Origin: Geminicoccus roseus DSM 18922 | GTDB lineage: Bacteria; Pseudomonadota; Alphaproteobacteria; Geminicoccales; Geminicoccaceae | Direction of reading: 5' to 3' | Assembly: GCF_000427665.1 (NCBI RefSeq) | Contig: NZ_KE386572.1 | Coordinates: 4,898,373 to 4,962,372, forward strand | DNA: 64,000 bases | Shown here: positions 26,472 to 37,759 of the stretch, piece by piece | How positions within the stretch are numbered: position 1 is the first letter of the stretch | Layout of the letters: each line of letters starts with the position of its first letter | Program-made: the position numbers and the translations under genes | The notes under the pieces: generated by a model | The model's input: the letters and a program-made list of their open reading frames with translations, nothing else | What the model was told of the DNA's origin: nothing | Database searches by the model: none

Positions 26472-28046
26472 ATGCAGGAGCTCTACCATTCGGCCAAGGC
26501 ATGGCCGTTCGTCGAAGCGCGACGCATCGTCGAGCGCATCGCGAAGCGGCCGCCGAAGAAGGGCTTCGTGCTGTTCGAGACAGGCTACGGCCCCTCCGGC
26601 CTGCCCCATATCGGGACGTTCGGCGAGGTGTTCCGCACCACCTTGGTGCGCAACGCCTTCCGGCTCTTGCGCCCGGACGTGCCGACCGAACTCTATGCCT
26701 TCTCCGACGACATGGACGGGCTGCGCAAGGTTCCGGACAACGTCCCCAACCCGGAGATGGTGGCGCAGCATCTGGGCCAGCCGCTGACCTCGATCCCCGA
26801 CCCGTTCGGGACCCACGAGAGCTTCGGCCACCACATGAACGCCCGGCTGCGCGCGTTCCTGGACCGGTTCGGCTTCGCCTACAGCTTCCAGTCGGCCACC
26901 GACCACTACACGTCGGGCAAGTTCGACCAGGCCCTCTTGCGGGCGCTGGAGGTGCATGACGAGCTGGTCCGGATCGTCACCCCGATCCTGGGCGCCGAGC
27001 GCGCCGCCACCTACAGCCCGTTCCTGCCGCGCTCGCCCAAGACCGGCAAGATCCTGCAGGTCCGGATCGAGGAGGTGAAGAAGGACGCCGGCACCGTCGT
27101 GTTCCGCGACGAGGACGGCACGCTCACCGAGGTTCCCGTCACCGGGGGCCAGTGCAAGCTGCAGTGGCGCGCCGACTGGGCGATGCGCTGGTACGCGCTG
27201 GACGTCGACTACGAGATGTCCGGCAAGGACCTGATCGATTCGGTCAAGCTCGGCTCGCGGATCTGCCGGGCCATGGGCGGCACCCCGCCGGAGAACCTGA
27301 CCTACGAGCTGTTCCTCGACGAGCACGGCCAGAAGATCAGCAAGTCCAAGGGCAACGGCATCACCATCGACCAGTGGCTGCGCTACGCCACCCCCGAGAG
27401 CCTGCAGCTGTTCCTGTACCGCGATCCCAAGGCGGCCAAGCGGCTCTATTTCGATGTGATCCCCAAGCATGTCGACGAGTACCAGCAGCTCCTGGAGGCC
27501 TATCCGGATCAGGACGACAGCCAGAAGCTCGGCAACCCGGTCTGGCACATCCAGGCCGGCGACCCGGTGGTCACCCGGCTGCCGCTCAACTTCGCGATGC
27601 TGCTCAACCTCGCGAGCGTGGTGAACGCCGAGGAGCCCCAGGTGATCTGGGGCTATATCAGCCAGTACGCGCCCGGCACCACGCCGGCGACCGCCCCGGA
27701 ACTGGCCAAGCTGGTCGAGCATGCGGTCGCCTACTACCAGGACTTCGTGAAGCCGGAGAAGAAGTACCGGCAGCCGACGGCGCTCGAGCGCGAGGCCCTG
27801 GAGGAACTGCAGGACGTGCTGGGCAACCTGCCCGAGGGCACCGACGGCGAGACCATCCAGAACGAGGTCTACACCATCGGCAAGAAGCACGGCTTCGAGC
27901 CGCTGCGCTCCTGGTTCACCGCCCTCTACGAGGTGCTGCTCGGCCAGACCCAGGGCCCGCGCTTCGGCAACTTCGCGGCACTCTACGGCGTTGCCGCCAC
28001 GCGCTCTCTGATCTCCCATTCGCTTGCAGGCCTGCCCCGTGGCTGA
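26472..28046 (+). CDS. lysS: Class I lysyl-tRNA synthetase
   Basis: Charges tRNA-Lys. This is the archaeal-type class I enzyme (LysK), not the class II form of E. coli. The protein is 524 residues. The Rossmann signature corresponding to HIGH is [11 protein letters not shown] (about 41-51) and the KMSKS loop is KISKSKGNG (about 286-294). Between them, [15 protein letters not shown] and the block [17 protein letters not shown] fit LysK. Class I LysRS is widespread in Alphaproteobacteria. The stop overlaps the GTG start of rsmB by 8 nt. The 159 bp upstream show no T-box or other leader I can identify. Confidence 0.95.
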   Translation: MQELYHSAKAWPFVEARRIVERIAKRPPKKGFVLFETGYGPSGLPHIGTFGEVFRTTLVRNAFRLLRPDVPTELYAFSDDMDGLRKVPDNVPNPEMVAQHLGQPLTSIPDPFGTHESFGHHMNARLRAFLDRFGFAYSFQSATDHYTSGKFDQALLRALEVHDELVRIVTPILGAERAATYSPFLPRSPKTGKILQVRIEEVKKDAGTVVFRDEDGTLTEVPVTGGQCKLQWRADWAMRWYALDVDYEMSGKDLIDSVKLGSRICRAMGGTPPENLTYELFLDEHGQKISKSKGNGITIDQWLRYATPESLQLFLYRDPKAAKRLYFDVIPKHVDEYQQLLEAYPDQDDSQKLGNPVWHIQAGDPVVTRLPLNFAMLLNLASVVNAEEPQVIWGYISQYAPGTTPATAPELAKLVEHAVAYYQDFVKPEKKYRQPTALEREALEELQDVLGNLPEGTDGETIQNEVYTIGKKHGFEPLRSWFTALYEVLLGQTQGPRFGNFAALYGVAATRSLISHSLAGLPRG

Positions 28047-29409
28047 TCGCCCCCATTACGTCGCTCCCTCCCATCGCAGCGCCTGGGTCCGCCCGGACGA
28101 CCGCTCCACGGCCGGGCGCTCGCGCTCGGGCGGCCCCGACGCGCGGATGATCGCGCTCGACATCCTGGACGCCGTGCTCGGCCAGAGCTGGCGGACCATG
28201 GACGACGCGCTGGCGCTGCATCGGGGACTGCCCATCCTGGAGCCGCGCGACCGCGCGTTCTCCCGGGCGCTGGTCGCCACCGTGCTGCGCCACAAGGGCC
28301 AGATCGACGATGCGCTGGCGCGCTTCTGGCGCTTCCCGCCGCAGAAGCTCCGGGCCCTGAACCTCCTGCGCCTGGGTGCCGCCCAGCTCCTGTTCCTGGG
28401 CACCCCAGCCCATGCCGCCCTTTCGGCAACGGTACAGCTGGCCTATGGCCCGCTCGACCGCGAGCGCGGCATGATCAACGCCATCCTGCGCAAGCTGGCC
28501 GAGGAGAGCCAGGCCATCCTGGCCGAGCAGGACGGCGGCCGGCTCAACACGCCGGAATGGATGTGGTTCGCCTGGGTGGACGCCTATGGCGAGGAGACCG
28601 CCCGGGCAATCGCCCAGGCGCACATGGTCGAGCCGCCTCTGGATCTCACCGCGCGCGACGATGCCGCCTCGCTGGCCGAGATCCTGGGCGGTCAGGGGAT
28701 GCCCGGCGGCACCATCCGGCTGACCGCCAGCGGCCCGATTGAGAAGCTGAAGGGCTTCGGCGAGGGCCGGTTCTGGGTCCAGGACCTGGCGGCCAGCCTG
28801 CCGGCCAAGCTGCTGGGCGACGTGCGCGGCCAGGAGGTGCTGGACATGTGCGCGGCCCCGGGCGGCAAGACCAGCCAGCTCGCCGCCCAGCACGCCAGCG
28901 TCACCGCGGTCGAGCAGGACCCGAACCGGGCCGAGCGCCTGCGCGGCAACCTGCAGCGCCTGCGCCTGGAAGCCGAGATCGTCGTCTCCGACGCCGCCCT
29001 GCTGCCGGAGGGGCGGACCTGGTCGCATGTCCTTCTGGACGCCCCCTGCACCGCCACCGGCACGATCCGCCGCCATCCCGACGTCGCCTGGCACAAGCGC
29101 GCCTTCGACGTCACCCGCACCATGGACCTGCAGGCACGCCTCCTGGACGGCGCCGCCCGGGCCACGGCGCCCGGAGGTCTGCTGGTCTACGCGGTCTGCT
29201 CCCTGCAGCCCGAGGAAGGCCCGGTGCAGATCGAGCGCTTCCTGGCTGGCCATGACGGCTTCGAGCGGGTGCCGGTGACACCGGACGAACTGCCTGGGCT
29301 GGAGATGTGCATCAGCCCGGACGGCGACCTGCGCACCCTTCCCTTCCACCTGATCGACCAGGGCGGCATGGACGGCTTCTACGCTGCCCGCTTGCGCCGC
29401 ACCCGCTAA
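28039..29409 (+). CDS. rsmB: 16S rRNA (cytosine-C5) methyltransferase RsmB
   Basis: Methylates a cytosine of 16S rRNA (C967 in E. coli numbering). The protein is 456 residues from the GTG at 28039; a TTG at 28024 is also in frame. Residues about 30-160 form the NusB-like RNA-binding domain ([13 protein letters not shown] opening). The SAM domain has [15 protein letters not shown] (about 270-285), the catalytic [17 protein letters not shown] (about 331-347) and the second cysteine in [12 protein letters not shown]. The overlap with lysS suggests coupled expression of translation genes; purH follows 24 bp later. Confidence 0.93.
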   Translation: MADRPHYVAPSHRSAWVRPDDRSTAGRSRSGGPDARMIALDILDAVLGQSWRTMDDALALHRGLPILEPRDRAFSRALVATVLRHKGQIDDALARFWRFPPQKLRALNLLRLGAAQLLFLGTPAHAALSATVQLAYGPLDRERGMINAILRKLAEESQAILAEQDGGRLNTPEWMWFAWVDAYGEETARAIAQAHMVEPPLDLTARDDAASLAEILGGQGMPGGTIRLTASGPIEKLKGFGEGRFWVQDLAASLPAKLLGDVRGQEVLDMCAAPGGKTSQLAAQHASVTAVEQDPNRAERLRGNLQRLRLEAEIVVSDAALLPEGRTWSHVLLDAPCTATGTIRRHPDVAWHKRAFDVTRTMDLQARLLDGAARATAPGGLLVYAVCSLQPEEGPVQIERFLAGHDGFERVPVTPDELPGLEMCISPDGDLRTLPFHLIDQGGMDGFYAARLRRTR

Positions 29410-29433
29410 CTCCGTTTCTCTGGAACCCACGTC

Positions 29434-30987
29434 ATGGACGTCGTGCCGATCCGCTCCGCCCTCCTCTCGGTGAGCGACAAGACCGGTCTCGTCGACTTCG
29501 CCAGAACGCTCGCCGCTGCCGGCGTGCGCCTGCTTTCCACTGGCGGCACCGCGCGCGCGCTGCGCGAGGCCGGACTGGAAGTCACCGACGTCTCCGAGGT
29601 CACCGGCCACCCGGAGATCCTGGACGGGCGGGTCAAGACCCTGCACCCCAAGATCCATGGCGGCCTTCTGGGCCTGCGCGACGATGAGGAGCACCGCCGC
29701 CAGATGGCGGCCCACGGCATCGCGCCGATCGACCTGCTGGTCGTGAACCTCTACCCGTTCCAGGCAACCGTCGCCTCGGGTGCCGGCTACGAGGAATGCA
29801 TCGAGAACATCGACATCGGCGGTCCCGCCATGGTCCGCGCAGCGTCGAAGAACCACGACTTCGTGGCGGTGGTCACCGATCCTGCCCAGTATGAGCGGGT
29901 CGCTGCCGATCTGACGAACCATTGCGGCACCACCCGGGCGACCCGGCGCCGCCTGGCGCTGGAGGCCTACGCCAGCACCGGCGCCTATGATGCGGCAATT
30001 GCCGCCTGGCTGGCGCGCCAGCTGGGCGACGCGGAGCCGCTGCCGACCCTGCCGCTCGGCGGCAGCCTGAAGCAGGCCCTGCGCTATGGCGAGAACCCGC
30101 ACCAGAAGGCGGCGTTCTATGTGAGTGACCCTTCGGTCCCGGGCATCGGCGCCGCCGTCCAGGTCCAGGGCAAGGAGCTCGGCTACAACAACATCGCCGA
30201 CACCGATGCCGCCTGGAACTGCGTGGCCGAATTCACCGGCCCCGCCTGCGTGATCGTCAAGCACGCCAATCCCTGCGGCGCCGCCCTGGGCGACAGCCCG
30301 GCGGATGCCTACCGCAAGGCGCTGGCCTCCGACCCGACCAGCGCCTATGGCGGCATCGTCGCCTTCAACCGCCCGATCGACGCCGACGCCGCCGAGGCGG
30401 TCACCGGGATCTTCACCGAGGTGGTGATCGCACCCGGCGCCGACGAGGCCGCCAAGGCGGTCTTCGCCCGCAAGAAGAACTTGCGCCTGCTGCTCACGCC
30501 GGCGGTGCCCGCACCGGATCGGCCGCGCCAGACCTTCCGCTCGGTGGATGGCGGCTTCCTGGTCCAGGATGAAGACGTCAGCCCGATCGCGCAGACCGAG
30601 CTTTCCCAAGTGACCGCGCGGGCGCCGAGCGAGCGCGAGCGCGCCGACCTCCTGTTCGCCTTCACCATCGCCAAGCACGTGAAGTCGAACGCGATCGTGC
30701 TGGCCAAGGACGGCGCCACGGTCGGCATCGGCGGCGGGCAGACCTCGCGGGTCGACGCCGCGAAGATCGCGGTCGAGCGCGCCAGGGCCGGCGGCAATGC
30801 CGAAGGCTCGGTGGTGGCTTCCGACGCGTTCTTCCCGTTCCCGGACGGGCTGCTGATCGCGATCGAGGGCGGGGCCACGGCCGCCATCCATCCGGGCGGC
30901 TCGGTCCGCGACGCCGAGGTGGTGGAAGCCGCCGACCGGGCCGGCATCGCCATGGTCACGGCCGGCGTGCGCCACTTCCGGCACTGA
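29434..30987 (+). CDS. purH: Bifunctional AICAR transformylase/IMP cyclohydrolase PurH
   Basis: Performs the last two steps of IMP synthesis: formylation of AICAR with 10-formyl-THF, then ring closure. The protein is 517 residues, full length. The N-terminal cyclohydrolase has [14 protein letters not shown] and [15 protein letters not shown]; the transformylase part has [52 protein letters not shown] and the C-terminal [12 protein letters not shown]. It is the third gene of lysS-rsmB-purH. Its last 32 bp are shared with the convergent 3' end of the Atg22-like MFS gene on the other strand. Confidence 0.97.
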   Translation: MDVVPIRSALLSVSDKTGLVDFARTLAAAGVRLLSTGGTARALREAGLEVTDVSEVTGHPEILDGRVKTLHPKIHGGLLGLRDDEEHRRQMAAHGIAPIDLLVVNLYPFQATVASGAGYEECIENIDIGGPAMVRAASKNHDFVAVVTDPAQYERVAADLTNHCGTTRATRRRLALEAYASTGAYDAAIAAWLARQLGDAEPLPTLPLGGSLKQALRYGENPHQKAAFYVSDPSVPGIGAAVQVQGKELGYNNIADTDAAWNCVAEFTGPACVIVKHANPCGAALGDSPADAYRKALASDPTSAYGGIVAFNRPIDADAAEAVTGIFTEVVIAPGADEAAKAVFARKKNLRLLLTPAVPAPDRPRQTFRSVDGGFLVQDEDVSPIAQTELSQVTARAPSERERADLLFAFTIAKHVKSNAIVLAKDGATVGIGGGQTSRVDAAKIAVERARAGGNAEGSVVASDAFFPFPDGLLIAIEGGATAAIHPGGSVRDAEVVEAADRAGIAMVTAGVRHFRH

Positions 30988-32242
30988 CCGGCACGAACGC
31001 CAGCAGCGCCATGCCGGCGATCCAGAACAGCAGGATCGGGGTCATCCCGATCCGCTGGCTGCCGGTGGCGGTCGTCAGGATCGCCACCAGCATCGGGCCG
31101 AGAAAGGCGGTGGCCCGTCCGGTGAGCGCCAGGATGCCGAACAGCTCGGCGCGACGTTCCGGATGGGCCAGCCTGGCCATCATCGAGCGGGTGGCGCTCT
31201 GCACCGGCCCCACGAACAGGCCGAGAGTCGCCCCGGCGATCTCGAAACCCAACTGGTTCGGCGCCAGCAAGGCACCCAGGCCAAACAGGATCAGCCCGCC
31301 AAGCCCCGCCATGATGGTCGGCTTCGCGCCGAACCGGTCGTCGGCGCGAGCGAACAGCCAGGCGCCGATCCCGGCGGTGAGGTTGAGCAGGATGCCAAAC
31401 CGCAGCACCTCCGTCAGGGTCATCCCGAACGTGCCGGCTGCGTAGATCCCGCCCAGCGCGAACAGGGTGGCGAGACCATCCGCCCAGAGCATCGCCGCCA
31501 GGAGGAACAGGGCCAGCTTGCGGTCCTGCAGCACTTCCCGGAAGGAGATCCGCAGGTTGCGGATCCCCGCCCCGATGACCGCGCGGTCGGGCACGGCCGC
31601 GCCCGGCCGGTCGCGGACCATCAGGAACAGGGGCAGCGAGAAGGTCAGGAGCCACAGCGCCACCAGGGGCCCGACGATCCGGACATGTTCCATGCTGTCC
31701 TTGTCCAGGCCGAAGGCCGGCACCTCGGGCTGCAGGAACAGAACCAGCGCCAGGACCAGGCAGAGCAGGCCGCCGGCATAGCCCAGCCCCCAGCCGAACC
31801 CGGACCAGCGCCCGATCCGCTCTCTTGGCGCCAGGTCGGCCAGGATCGCGTTGTTGAACACGTTGCCGAGTTCGCTGCCGAGATTGGCCAGGCCAACCAC
31901 GACCAGCGCGAACAGGAGCATGTTCGGCTCCGGCAGGACGTACCAGATCAGGGCGGTTCCCCCCGCCTGGAGCAGGACGCAGGCCAGCAGCCAGGGCTTG
32001 CGCGGGCCGCCTGCGTCGGTGATCGCACCGAGGAACACGCCCAGCACGGCGGCTGCCAGGGACGACGCGCTCATCGCCCAGCCCCAGGCCGCCTGTCCCT
32101 CGACCTCGGAGCCCGCCACCGCCTTGGCGACATAGGCAGCGACCACGAAGGTCACCACGATCGCCGCGAACGGCGAGGTCGCCCAGTCGAACAGGGCCCA
32201 GGCGTAGAGTTCGCGCGTCCGCGTTTTGCCAGGCGGCGTCAT
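30956..32242 (-). CDS. UMF1/Atg22-like MFS transporter
   Basis: A 428-residue major-facilitator protein with about 12 predicted helices. The start [20 protein letters not shown] is characteristic of the UMF1 family related to fungal Atg22, which exports amino acids from the vacuole. [20 protein letters not shown] (about 125-145) corresponds to the MFS loop motif, and [20 protein letters not shown] (about 340-360) to its second-half equivalent. The bacterial substrate is not known. It converges on purH with a 32-bp overlap of coding ends, and is divergent from the thioredoxin-fold gene with 75 bp between. Confidence 0.82.
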   Translation of the reverse strand: MTPPGKTRTRELYAWALFDWATSPFAAIVVTFVVAAYVAKAVAGSEVEGQAAWGWAMSASSLAAAVLGVFLGAITDAGGPRKPWLLACVLLQAGGTALIWYVLPEPNMLLFALVVVGLANLGSELGNVFNNAILADLAPRERIGRWSGFGWGLGYAGGLLCLVLALVLFLQPEVPAFGLDKDSMEHVRIVGPLVALWLLTFSLPLFLMVRDRPGAAVPDRAVIGAGIRNLRISFREVLQDRKLALFLLAAMLWADGLATLFALGGIYAAGTFGMTLTEVLRFGILLNLTAGIGAWLFARADDRFGAKPTIMAGLGGLILFGLGALLAPNQLGFEIAGATLGLFVGPVQSATRSMMARLAHPERRAELFGILALTGRATAFLGPMLVAILTTATGSQRIGMTPILLFWIAGMALLAFVPVSAGSGARRP

Positions 32243-32317
32243 CCCGTTCCCCGTTGCCCTGTCCGGTGTGCGGCATCCATATCAGGGTCCGGCCGACCAC
32301 GCAGCGGAGGAAGCAGC

Positions 32318-32875
32318 ATGCCATCCTTGACCACGCCCCCAGGCGAGCTGGGCTCCGATGCGCCGTCGTTCGCCCTGAAGGACGTCGACGGCGCCCGGAA
32401 AAGCCTGAGCGATCTCGCCGGCCCCAACGGCACGCTGGTCGCGTTCATCTGCAACCACTGCCCCTACGTGAAGGCGATCGCCGACCGGATGGTCCGCGAT
32501 GCGGCGGAGCTAAAGAAGATCGGCGTCCACACCGTCGCCATCTGCAGCAACGACGCCGACCATTACCCGGAGGACGACTTCCCGAGCATGCAGCGGTTCG
32601 CCGACGAGCATGGCTTCGGCTTTCCCTATCTCCAGGATGAGACCCAGGAGGTCGCCCGCGCCTATGGCGCCGTGTGCACGCCGGACTTCTTCGGCTTCGA
32701 CAAGGAGATGAAGCTCCGCTATCGCGGCCGCCTGGACAGTTCCGGCCGGCAGCCGGGCGCCCCGGACGCGCGGCGCGAGCTCTACCTCGCGATGAAGCAG
32801 GTGGCGGAGACCGGCCAGGCGCCGGCGGAGCAGGTCCCGTCCATGGGCTGCTCGATCAAGTGGCGGGAGGACTGA
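32318..32875 (+). CDS. Thioredoxin-fold (AhpC/TSA-like) protein
   Basis: A 185-residue cytoplasmic protein of the thioredoxin superfamily, with the redox motif Cys45-Asn-His-Cys48 in [12 protein letters not shown]. The opening [14 protein letters not shown] and the C-terminal [11 protein letters not shown] plus [11 protein letters not shown] match the family often annotated as thioredoxin-like or alkyl hydroperoxide reductase/thiol-specific antioxidant. A third cysteine ([10 protein letters not shown]) sits before the cis-proline. No signal peptide, so it is probably a thiol peroxidase-like or disulfide-handling protein. It ends 5 bp before the ubiD start. Confidence 0.85.
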   Translation: MPSLTTPPGELGSDAPSFALKDVDGARKSLSDLAGPNGTLVAFICNHCPYVKAIADRMVRDAAELKKIGVHTVAICSNDADHYPEDDFPSMQRFADEHGFGFPYLQDETQEVARAYGAVCTPDFFGFDKEMKLRYRGRLDSSGRQPGAPDARRELYLAMKQVAETGQAPAEQVPSMGCSIKWRED

Positions 32876-32880
32876 AACCC

Positions 32881-34374
32881 TTGGCCTTCGAAAGCCTGCG
32901 CGATTTCATCGCGCATCTGGAAGCGCGCGGGCGCCTAGTCCGGGTGACGACGCCGGTTTCCCCGGTCCTGGAGATGACCGAGATCCAGACCCGCCTGCTC
33001 GCCGAGGGCGGGCCGGCGGTGCTGTTCGAGAACGTGGTCGGCTCCTCCATGCCGGTCCTGGTCAACCTGTTCGGCACGGTCGAGCGGGTCGCCTGGGGCA
33101 TGGGCAAGGAGCCGCACGAGCTGGTGGAGCTCGGCCGCACCCTCGCCTTCTTCAAGCAGCCGGAGCCGCCCAAGGGCCTGCGCGCGGCGCTGGAGATGAT
33201 GCCGCTGGCCAAGGCGGCCCTGGCGATGCGGCCAAAGACCGTCCGCCACGCCCCCTGCCAGGAGGTCGTCCTCGAGGGCGACCGGATCGACCTTGGCCGC
33301 CTGCCGGTGCAGACCTGCTGGCCGGGCGAGCCGGCGCCGTTGATTACCTGGCCCCTGGTGGTGACCAAGGGGCCCTCCGAGGCCAGGGAGGACAATTTCA
33401 ATCTCGGCATCTACCGGATGCAGGTCACCGGCAGGAACACCACTATCATGCGCTGGCTGAAGCATCGGGGCGGCGCCCAGCACCACCAGCGCTGGAAGAA
33501 CGCCAAGCGCGACCCGCTGCCCGCCGCGGTCGTGATCGGCGCCGATCCGGGGGTGACCCTGGCGGCGGTGACGCCGGTGCCGGACACGGTCTCCGAGTAC
33601 CAGTTCGCCGGCCTATTGCGCGGATTCAGGGTCGAGCTGGTCGACTGCGTCTCGGTGCCGCTGAAGGTGCCCGCCAGCGCGGAGATCGTGATCGAGGGCC
33701 ATGTGGCGCTGGATGAGCAGGCCGACGAGGGCCCCTACGGGGACCATACCGGCTACTACAACTCGGTGGAGCCGTTCCCGGTCTTCCATGTCAGCGCCAT
33801 CACCATGCGCCGCGACCCGATCTACCTGTCGACCTTCACCGGGCGGCCGCCGGATGAGCCGTCGGTGCTGGGCGAGGCGCTGAACGACGTGTTCCTGCCC
33901 CTGTTCCAGCTGCAGTTCCCGGAGATCGTCGACTTCTGGCTGCCCCCGGAAGGCTGCTCCTATCGGGTCGCGGTCGTCTCGATCAAAAAGGCCTATCCGG
34001 GTCACGCCAAGCGGGTGATGATGGGTGTGTGGTCCTATCTGCGCCAGTTCATGTACACGAAATACGTGATCGTCGTGGACTCCAACATCAACGCCCGGGA
34101 CTGGAAGGACGTGATCTGGGCGATCTCGACCAAGTCGGACCCGTCCCGCGACCTGACGATCCTGGAGAACACGCCGATCGACTATCTGGACTTCGCCTCG
34201 CCGGAATCGGGCCTGGGCGGCAAGCTCGGCATCGACGCCACCGACAAGCTGCCGCCGGAGACCAGGCGCGAGTGGGGCGAGGAGATCCGGATGGACGCCG
34301 ACGTGGTCGACGAGGTGAGCCGCAAATGGGCGAGCTATGGCCTGCCTGGCAGCGGCAGGCCGATCTGGAAGTAG
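32881..34374 (+). CDS. ubiD: UbiD-family decarboxylase
   Basis: A prenylated-FMN-dependent reversible decarboxylase. The nearest role is removal of the carboxyl group of 4-hydroxy-3-polyprenylbenzoate in ubiquinone synthesis. The protein is 497 residues, as in E. coli UbiD. The TTG at 32881 is selected because it begins [20 protein letters not shown] and has GGGAGGA upstream within the previous gene's end. Conserved blocks are [27 protein letters not shown], the active-site region [20 protein letters not shown] (about 277-297) and [15 protein letters not shown]. UbiX, which makes its cofactor, is not in the window. Confidence 0.93.
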   Translation: MAFESLRDFIAHLEARGRLVRVTTPVSPVLEMTEIQTRLLAEGGPAVLFENVVGSSMPVLVNLFGTVERVAWGMGKEPHELVELGRTLAFFKQPEPPKGLRAALEMMPLAKAALAMRPKTVRHAPCQEVVLEGDRIDLGRLPVQTCWPGEPAPLITWPLVVTKGPSEAREDNFNLGIYRMQVTGRNTTIMRWLKHRGGAQHHQRWKNAKRDPLPAAVVIGADPGVTLAAVTPVPDTVSEYQFAGLLRGFRVELVDCVSVPLKVPASAEIVIEGHVALDEQADEGPYGDHTGYYNSVEPFPVFHVSAITMRRDPIYLSTFTGRPPDEPSVLGEALNDVFLPLFQLQFPEIVDFWLPPEGCSYRVAVVSIKKAYPGHAKRVMMGVWSYLRQFMYTKYVIVVDSNINARDWKDVIWAISTKSDPSRDLTILENTPIDYLDFASPESGLGGKLGIDATDKLPPETRREWGEEIRMDADVVDEVSRKWASYGLPGSGRPIWK

Positions 34375-34390
34375 CGGGGAAAGCCCGGGC

Positions 34391-34413
34391 AACCGCCGGA
34401 GCGATCGGCGGTT
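34391..34413 (+). terminator. Hairpin downstream of ubiD
   Basis: A perfect 8-bp stem AACCGCCG/CGGCGGTT closes a 7-nt loop, 17 bases after the ubiD stop. No T-run follows, so intrinsic termination is doubtful. It may still mark the end of the thioredoxin-ubiD unit before the next gene 87 bp on. Confidence 0.35.
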
Positions 34414-34499
34414 GGTCGCCTGCACCCCTGGCTGAACGGCAGACGGCGGAACGGTGCCGGCCGCTCGGCCATCGGCTCCGCCGTAAAGGATCAAGCAGC

Positions 34500-35291
34500 A
34501 TGAACATCGACCTCGCAGCCATCCGCGATCGCGCCCATGCGGTGCTCCCGGAGGCTTGTGAGATCGCGATGCATCACTTCCGGCGGGCGGAAGGCGGCTG
34601 GGAGAAGAGCCCGGGCCAGATCGTCACCGAGGCGGATCTGGCGATCGACCGGCTGCTGCAGGAGCGCCTGCGCCGGCCGGGCGAGGCGTGGCTGTCGGAG
34701 GAGACCGCGGACGACGGCTCGCGGCTGGAGGAGCCCACCTGCTGGGTCGTCGACCCGATCGACGGCACCCGGTCCTTCGCGCAAGGCAAGCCGGAATTCT
34801 CGATCTGCATCGGCTTCATGGTGGAGCGCCGGCCGGTATTCGGCCTGGTCGCCAACCCGGCCAGCGGCGAGACCTTCGAGGCGACCCTGGGCCTGGGCGC
34901 CATGCTGAATGGGCAGGTCCTGCCGCCGCTGCCCGACCGGGAGGTGGCCAAGCCCCGCATCGCCGCCAGCCGGACCGAGGTGCAGAAGCGCCCTCTGGCC
35001 TGGCTGGCGCCGGACGCGACCTGGACGATGCTGGGCTCCCTGGCGCTGAAGCTGGTGTTCGTGGCCGCCAGCCGCTTCGACGCCTACGTGACGCTGCGGC
35101 GGACCAATGACTGGGACATCGCCGCCGCCGACGTAATCCTGCGGGAAGCGGGTGTCCAGCTGGTCGAGCCCAGCGGCGAGCCGGTGCGCTACGACCGGGA
35201 GCGCACCTCGCGTCCTGGCCTGATCGCGGCGCCGCCACGCCTGCGCGACAAGCTGGTCGGCAGGATCGCGCAGACATTTCCCGTCCCGTGA
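34500..35291 (+). CDS. Inositol monophosphatase family protein (CysQ-like)
   Basis: A second IMPase-superfamily phosphatase, 263 residues. Metal motifs are SEETADD at about 66-72 (Ser replacing the Gly of GEE), WVVDPIDGTRSFAQG (about 83-97) and RTNDWDIAAADVILREAG (about 201-218). The DGTRSF form with WDIAAAD is common among 3'(2'),5'-bisphosphate nucleotidases, hence the tentative CysQ label, but an inositol or sugar phosphate is not excluded. It is followed 45 bp later by the Ldh-family dehydrogenase on the same strand. The ATG is at 34500. Confidence 0.85.
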   Translation: MNIDLAAIRDRAHAVLPEACEIAMHHFRRAEGGWEKSPGQIVTEADLAIDRLLQERLRRPGEAWLSEETADDGSRLEEPTCWVVDPIDGTRSFAQGKPEFSICIGFMVERRPVFGLVANPASGETFEATLGLGAMLNGQVLPPLPDREVAKPRIAASRTEVQKRPLAWLAPDATWTMLGSLALKLVFVAASRFDAYVTLRRTNDWDIAAADVILREAGVQLVEPSGEPVRYDRERTSRPGLIAAPPRLRDKLVGRIAQTFPVP

Positions 35292-35336
35292 CCAGCGTGC
35301 TAGGCACGTGCCGCGCCTGAGCCAGGGAGCGCCGCG

Positions 35337-36452
35337 ATGGCGGCTCCAGTGCCCGGAAAGTTCCAGGGAGTGTCGACCTTGCCCAACATCGCCGCCGAAC
35401 GGCTGCACCGGCTAGCCTCCGTCATCGTCCAGGCCACCGGATCGGGCGAGGACGAGGCCAAGGCGGTCGCCGATCATCTGGTGGTTTCCAACCTGACCGG
35501 CCACGACAGCCACGGCGTCGGCATGCTGCCGGACTATATCAAGAACTTCCGGGCGGGCCTGGTGGTCCCCAACCAGACCCTGAAGGTCCTGCGCGACGTC
35601 GGCGCGGTGCTGCTCCTGGATGCCGGCCGCGGCTTCGGCCAGACCATGGCGCGCGACGCGATGAAGCTGGGCGCCGAGCGCGCGAAGAAGCTCGGCTGCG
35701 CCGTGGTCGGCCTGCGCAATGCCTGCCATGTCGGCCGGATCGGCTTCTGGGCCGAGCAGTGCGCCGCCGAGGGCCTGGTCTCGCTGCACTTCGTCAACGT
35801 CGCCGACCATGACCCGCTGCAGGCGCCGTTCGGCTGCTCCACCGCGCGCCTGGGCACCAACCCGTTCTGCGTGGCGGTGCCGGGCGCCGACGGCAAGCCG
35901 ATGCTGCTGCTGGACATGGCCACCTCCGCCATCGCGTTCGGCAAGGCACGGGTCGCCCGCAACAAGGGCGTGCCGGTGCCGGAAGGCGTGCTGATCGATG
36001 CGGAGGGGCGGCCCACCACCGACCCCACCACCTATGTCGACACCCGCAAGGGCGCCCTCCTCTCGTTCGGCCTGCACAAGGGCAGCGGGCTCGCCATCTT
36101 CTGCGAGATCCTGGGTGCCGCCCTGATCGGCGGCCAGACCATCGCCCCGCACCACGTGCGGGAGGACGGCATCGTCAACTCGATGTTCTCCCTGCTGGTC
36201 GACCCGGCCGCATTTGGCGACCTGGATTCCATGCGCCAGGAGGTCCAGGCGGTGATCGACTGGATCAAGGAATCGCCGCCAGCACCTGGCTTCGACGCGG
36301 TGATGATGCCGGGCGACCCGGAGAACCTGGCGCGGGTGGCGCGGGCCCGGGACGGCGTTCCGATCGATCCGAAGTCGCTGGGCGACATCCTGGCGGCCGG
36401 GGTGTCCCTGGGTCTCGCCGAGGCGGATCTTCGCCAGATCGTCGAGGGATGA
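35337..36452 (+). CDS. Malate/L-lactate dehydrogenase family (Ldh_2) oxidoreductase
   Basis: An NAD(P)-dependent dehydrogenase of the family containing malate, sulfolactate, ureidoglycolate and YbiC-type 2-hydroxyacid dehydrogenases, which is unrelated to classical LDH/MDH. The protein is 371 residues. Family marks are [20 protein letters not shown] (about 50-70, catalytic His), [28 protein letters not shown] and [20 protein letters not shown] (about 190-210). GGGAG lies before the ATG. Its stop overlaps the start of an FAD oxidoreductase, pointing to joint action on one hydroxyacid; the substrate is not readable. Confidence 0.87.
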   Translation: MAAPVPGKFQGVSTLPNIAAERLHRLASVIVQATGSGEDEAKAVADHLVVSNLTGHDSHGVGMLPDYIKNFRAGLVVPNQTLKVLRDVGAVLLLDAGRGFGQTMARDAMKLGAERAKKLGCAVVGLRNACHVGRIGFWAEQCAAEGLVSLHFVNVADHDPLQAPFGCSTARLGTNPFCVAVPGADGKPMLLLDMATSAIAFGKARVARNKGVPVPEGVLIDAEGRPTTDPTTYVDTRKGALLSFGLHKGSGLAIFCEILGAALIGGQTIAPHHVREDGIVNSMFSLLVDPAAFGDLDSMRQEVQAVIDWIKESPPAPGFDAVMMPGDPENLARVARARDGVPIDPKSLGDILAAGVSLGLAEADLRQIVEG

Positions 36453-37564
36453 CAGGAGTGATGGAACGGGTCGATGCCATCGTGATCGGTGCGGGCGTGG
36501 TCGGCCTCGCGGTCGCCCGGCGCCTTGCCATGAGCGGGCGCGAGGTGCTGGTACTGGAGAAGGCCGATGCGATCGGCACCGAGACCAGCTCGCGCAACAG
36601 CGAGGTGATCCATGCCGGCATCTACTATCCGACCGGCAGCCTGAAGGCGAAGACCTGCGTCGCCGGCAAGGAGTTCCTCTACCGCTACTGCGAGGAGCGG
36701 GGCGTTCCCTACCGGCGCTGCGGCAAGCTGATCGTGGCGACCAACGCCGCCGAAGAGGCGAAGCTGAAGGAGTTGCAGGCCAAGGCCGCCGCCAACGGCG
36801 TCGATCTGCTCTGGCGGACCGGCAAGGAGGCGATGGCCCAGGAGCCGCAGCTGTTCGCCACCGCCGCCTTGTGGTCGCCTTCCACCGGGATCATCGACAG
36901 CCATGGCCTGATGCTGGCCTACCAGGGCGATGCGGAGAATCACGGCGCGGTGCTCTGCTTCGAGACCCCGGTGCTTTCGATGCATCCGGGCGAGGACGGC
37001 ATCGTCGTGGAGACCGGCGGGGCCGAGCCGATGACGCTGGCCGCCTCGATCGTGGTCAACAGCGCCGGGCTGGATGCCCCGGCCCTCACCCGCGCCACGG
37101 CCGGCATGCCGGGCGGCAAGCAGCGGACCGGCTATCTGTGCAAGGGCAACTACTATGTCCTGACCGGCAAGGCGCCGTTCTCCACCCTGATCTACCCGAT
37201 GCCGGAGAAGGCCGGGCTTGGCGTGCACATCACCCTGGACCTGGGCGGCCGCGCCCGGTTCGGGCCCGACACCGAATGGGTCGAGAACCTGGACTACACG
37301 GTCGATCCCAGGCGGGCCGACGTGTTCTACGACGCGATCCGCCGCTACTGGCCGGCCCTTCCCGCTGGCTCCCTGGAGCCGGGCTATGCCGGGATCCGGC
37401 CAAAACTGTCGCCGGCCGGCGCGGTCGCCGAGGACTTCGAGATCCAGGGGCCTGCCGACCACGGCATCCCGGGCCTGGTGCACCTGCTGGGGATCGAGAG
37501 CCCGGGCCTGACCGCCAGCCCGGCCATCGCGGACATGACCGCCGCGGCCCTGGGAATCGACTGA
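36449..37564 (+). CDS. lhgO: FAD-dependent oxidoreductase, L-2-hydroxyglutarate dehydrogenase-like
   Basis: A DAO-family flavoprotein of 371 residues. The dinucleotide-binding start [18 protein letters not shown] (about 9-26), [20 protein letters not shown] (about 48-67), [20 protein letters not shown] and [13 protein letters not shown] (about 311-323) closely fit LhgO, which oxidises L-2-hydroxyglutarate to 2-oxoglutarate and feeds electrons to quinone. The length is a little below that of E. coli LhgO. It is translationally coupled (ATGA) to the Ldh-family dehydrogenase, so related 2-hydroxyacids may be the real substrates. The gene symbol is provisional. Confidence 0.78.
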   Translation: MTGVMERVDAIVIGAGVVGLAVARRLAMSGREVLVLEKADAIGTETSSRNSEVIHAGIYYPTGSLKAKTCVAGKEFLYRYCEERGVPYRRCGKLIVATNAAEEAKLKELQAKAAANGVDLLWRTGKEAMAQEPQLFATAALWSPSTGIIDSHGLMLAYQGDAENHGAVLCFETPVLSMHPGEDGIVVETGGAEPMTLAASIVVNSAGLDAPALTRATAGMPGGKQRTGYLCKGNYYVLTGKAPFSTLIYPMPEKAGLGVHITLDLGGRARFGPDTEWVENLDYTVDPRRADVFYDAIRRYWPALPAGSLEPGYAGIRPKLSPAGAVAEDFEIQGPADHGIPGLVHLLGIESPGLTASPAIADMTAAALGID

Positions 37565-37568
37565 ACCG

Positions 37569-37586
37569 CGGCGGCGCCTGCCGCCG
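37569..37586 (+). terminator. Short GC hairpin after the flavoprotein gene
   Basis: CGGCGGC and GCCGCCG form a perfect 7-bp stem with a 4-nt loop, starting 5 bases after the stop codon. There is no T-run. It may stabilise the mRNA end or act with Rho. Confidence 0.3.
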
Positions 37587-37759
37587 ATCCCGCCAACCCT
37601 GGGCCTGTCCGGCCTGCGCTTGCGCAGGGCGTCGCCATGTAGGAGCGGCGGGCGTCCTTTCTGGACAGCGGGCTGGACATCCGGGCGCACTTTGCGCAGG
37701 AGGGGCGCTTCAGTGGGTTGAGCGGGACGGCAAGCGGGCCGGGACAGGAGGCGGGATTG

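Noticed and set aside
25266-30984. Long minus-strand open frames opposite the EAL-like gene, lysS, rsmB and purH
   Set aside because: Each is the complement of a gene with complete conserved motifs; codon bias follows the plus-strand genes.
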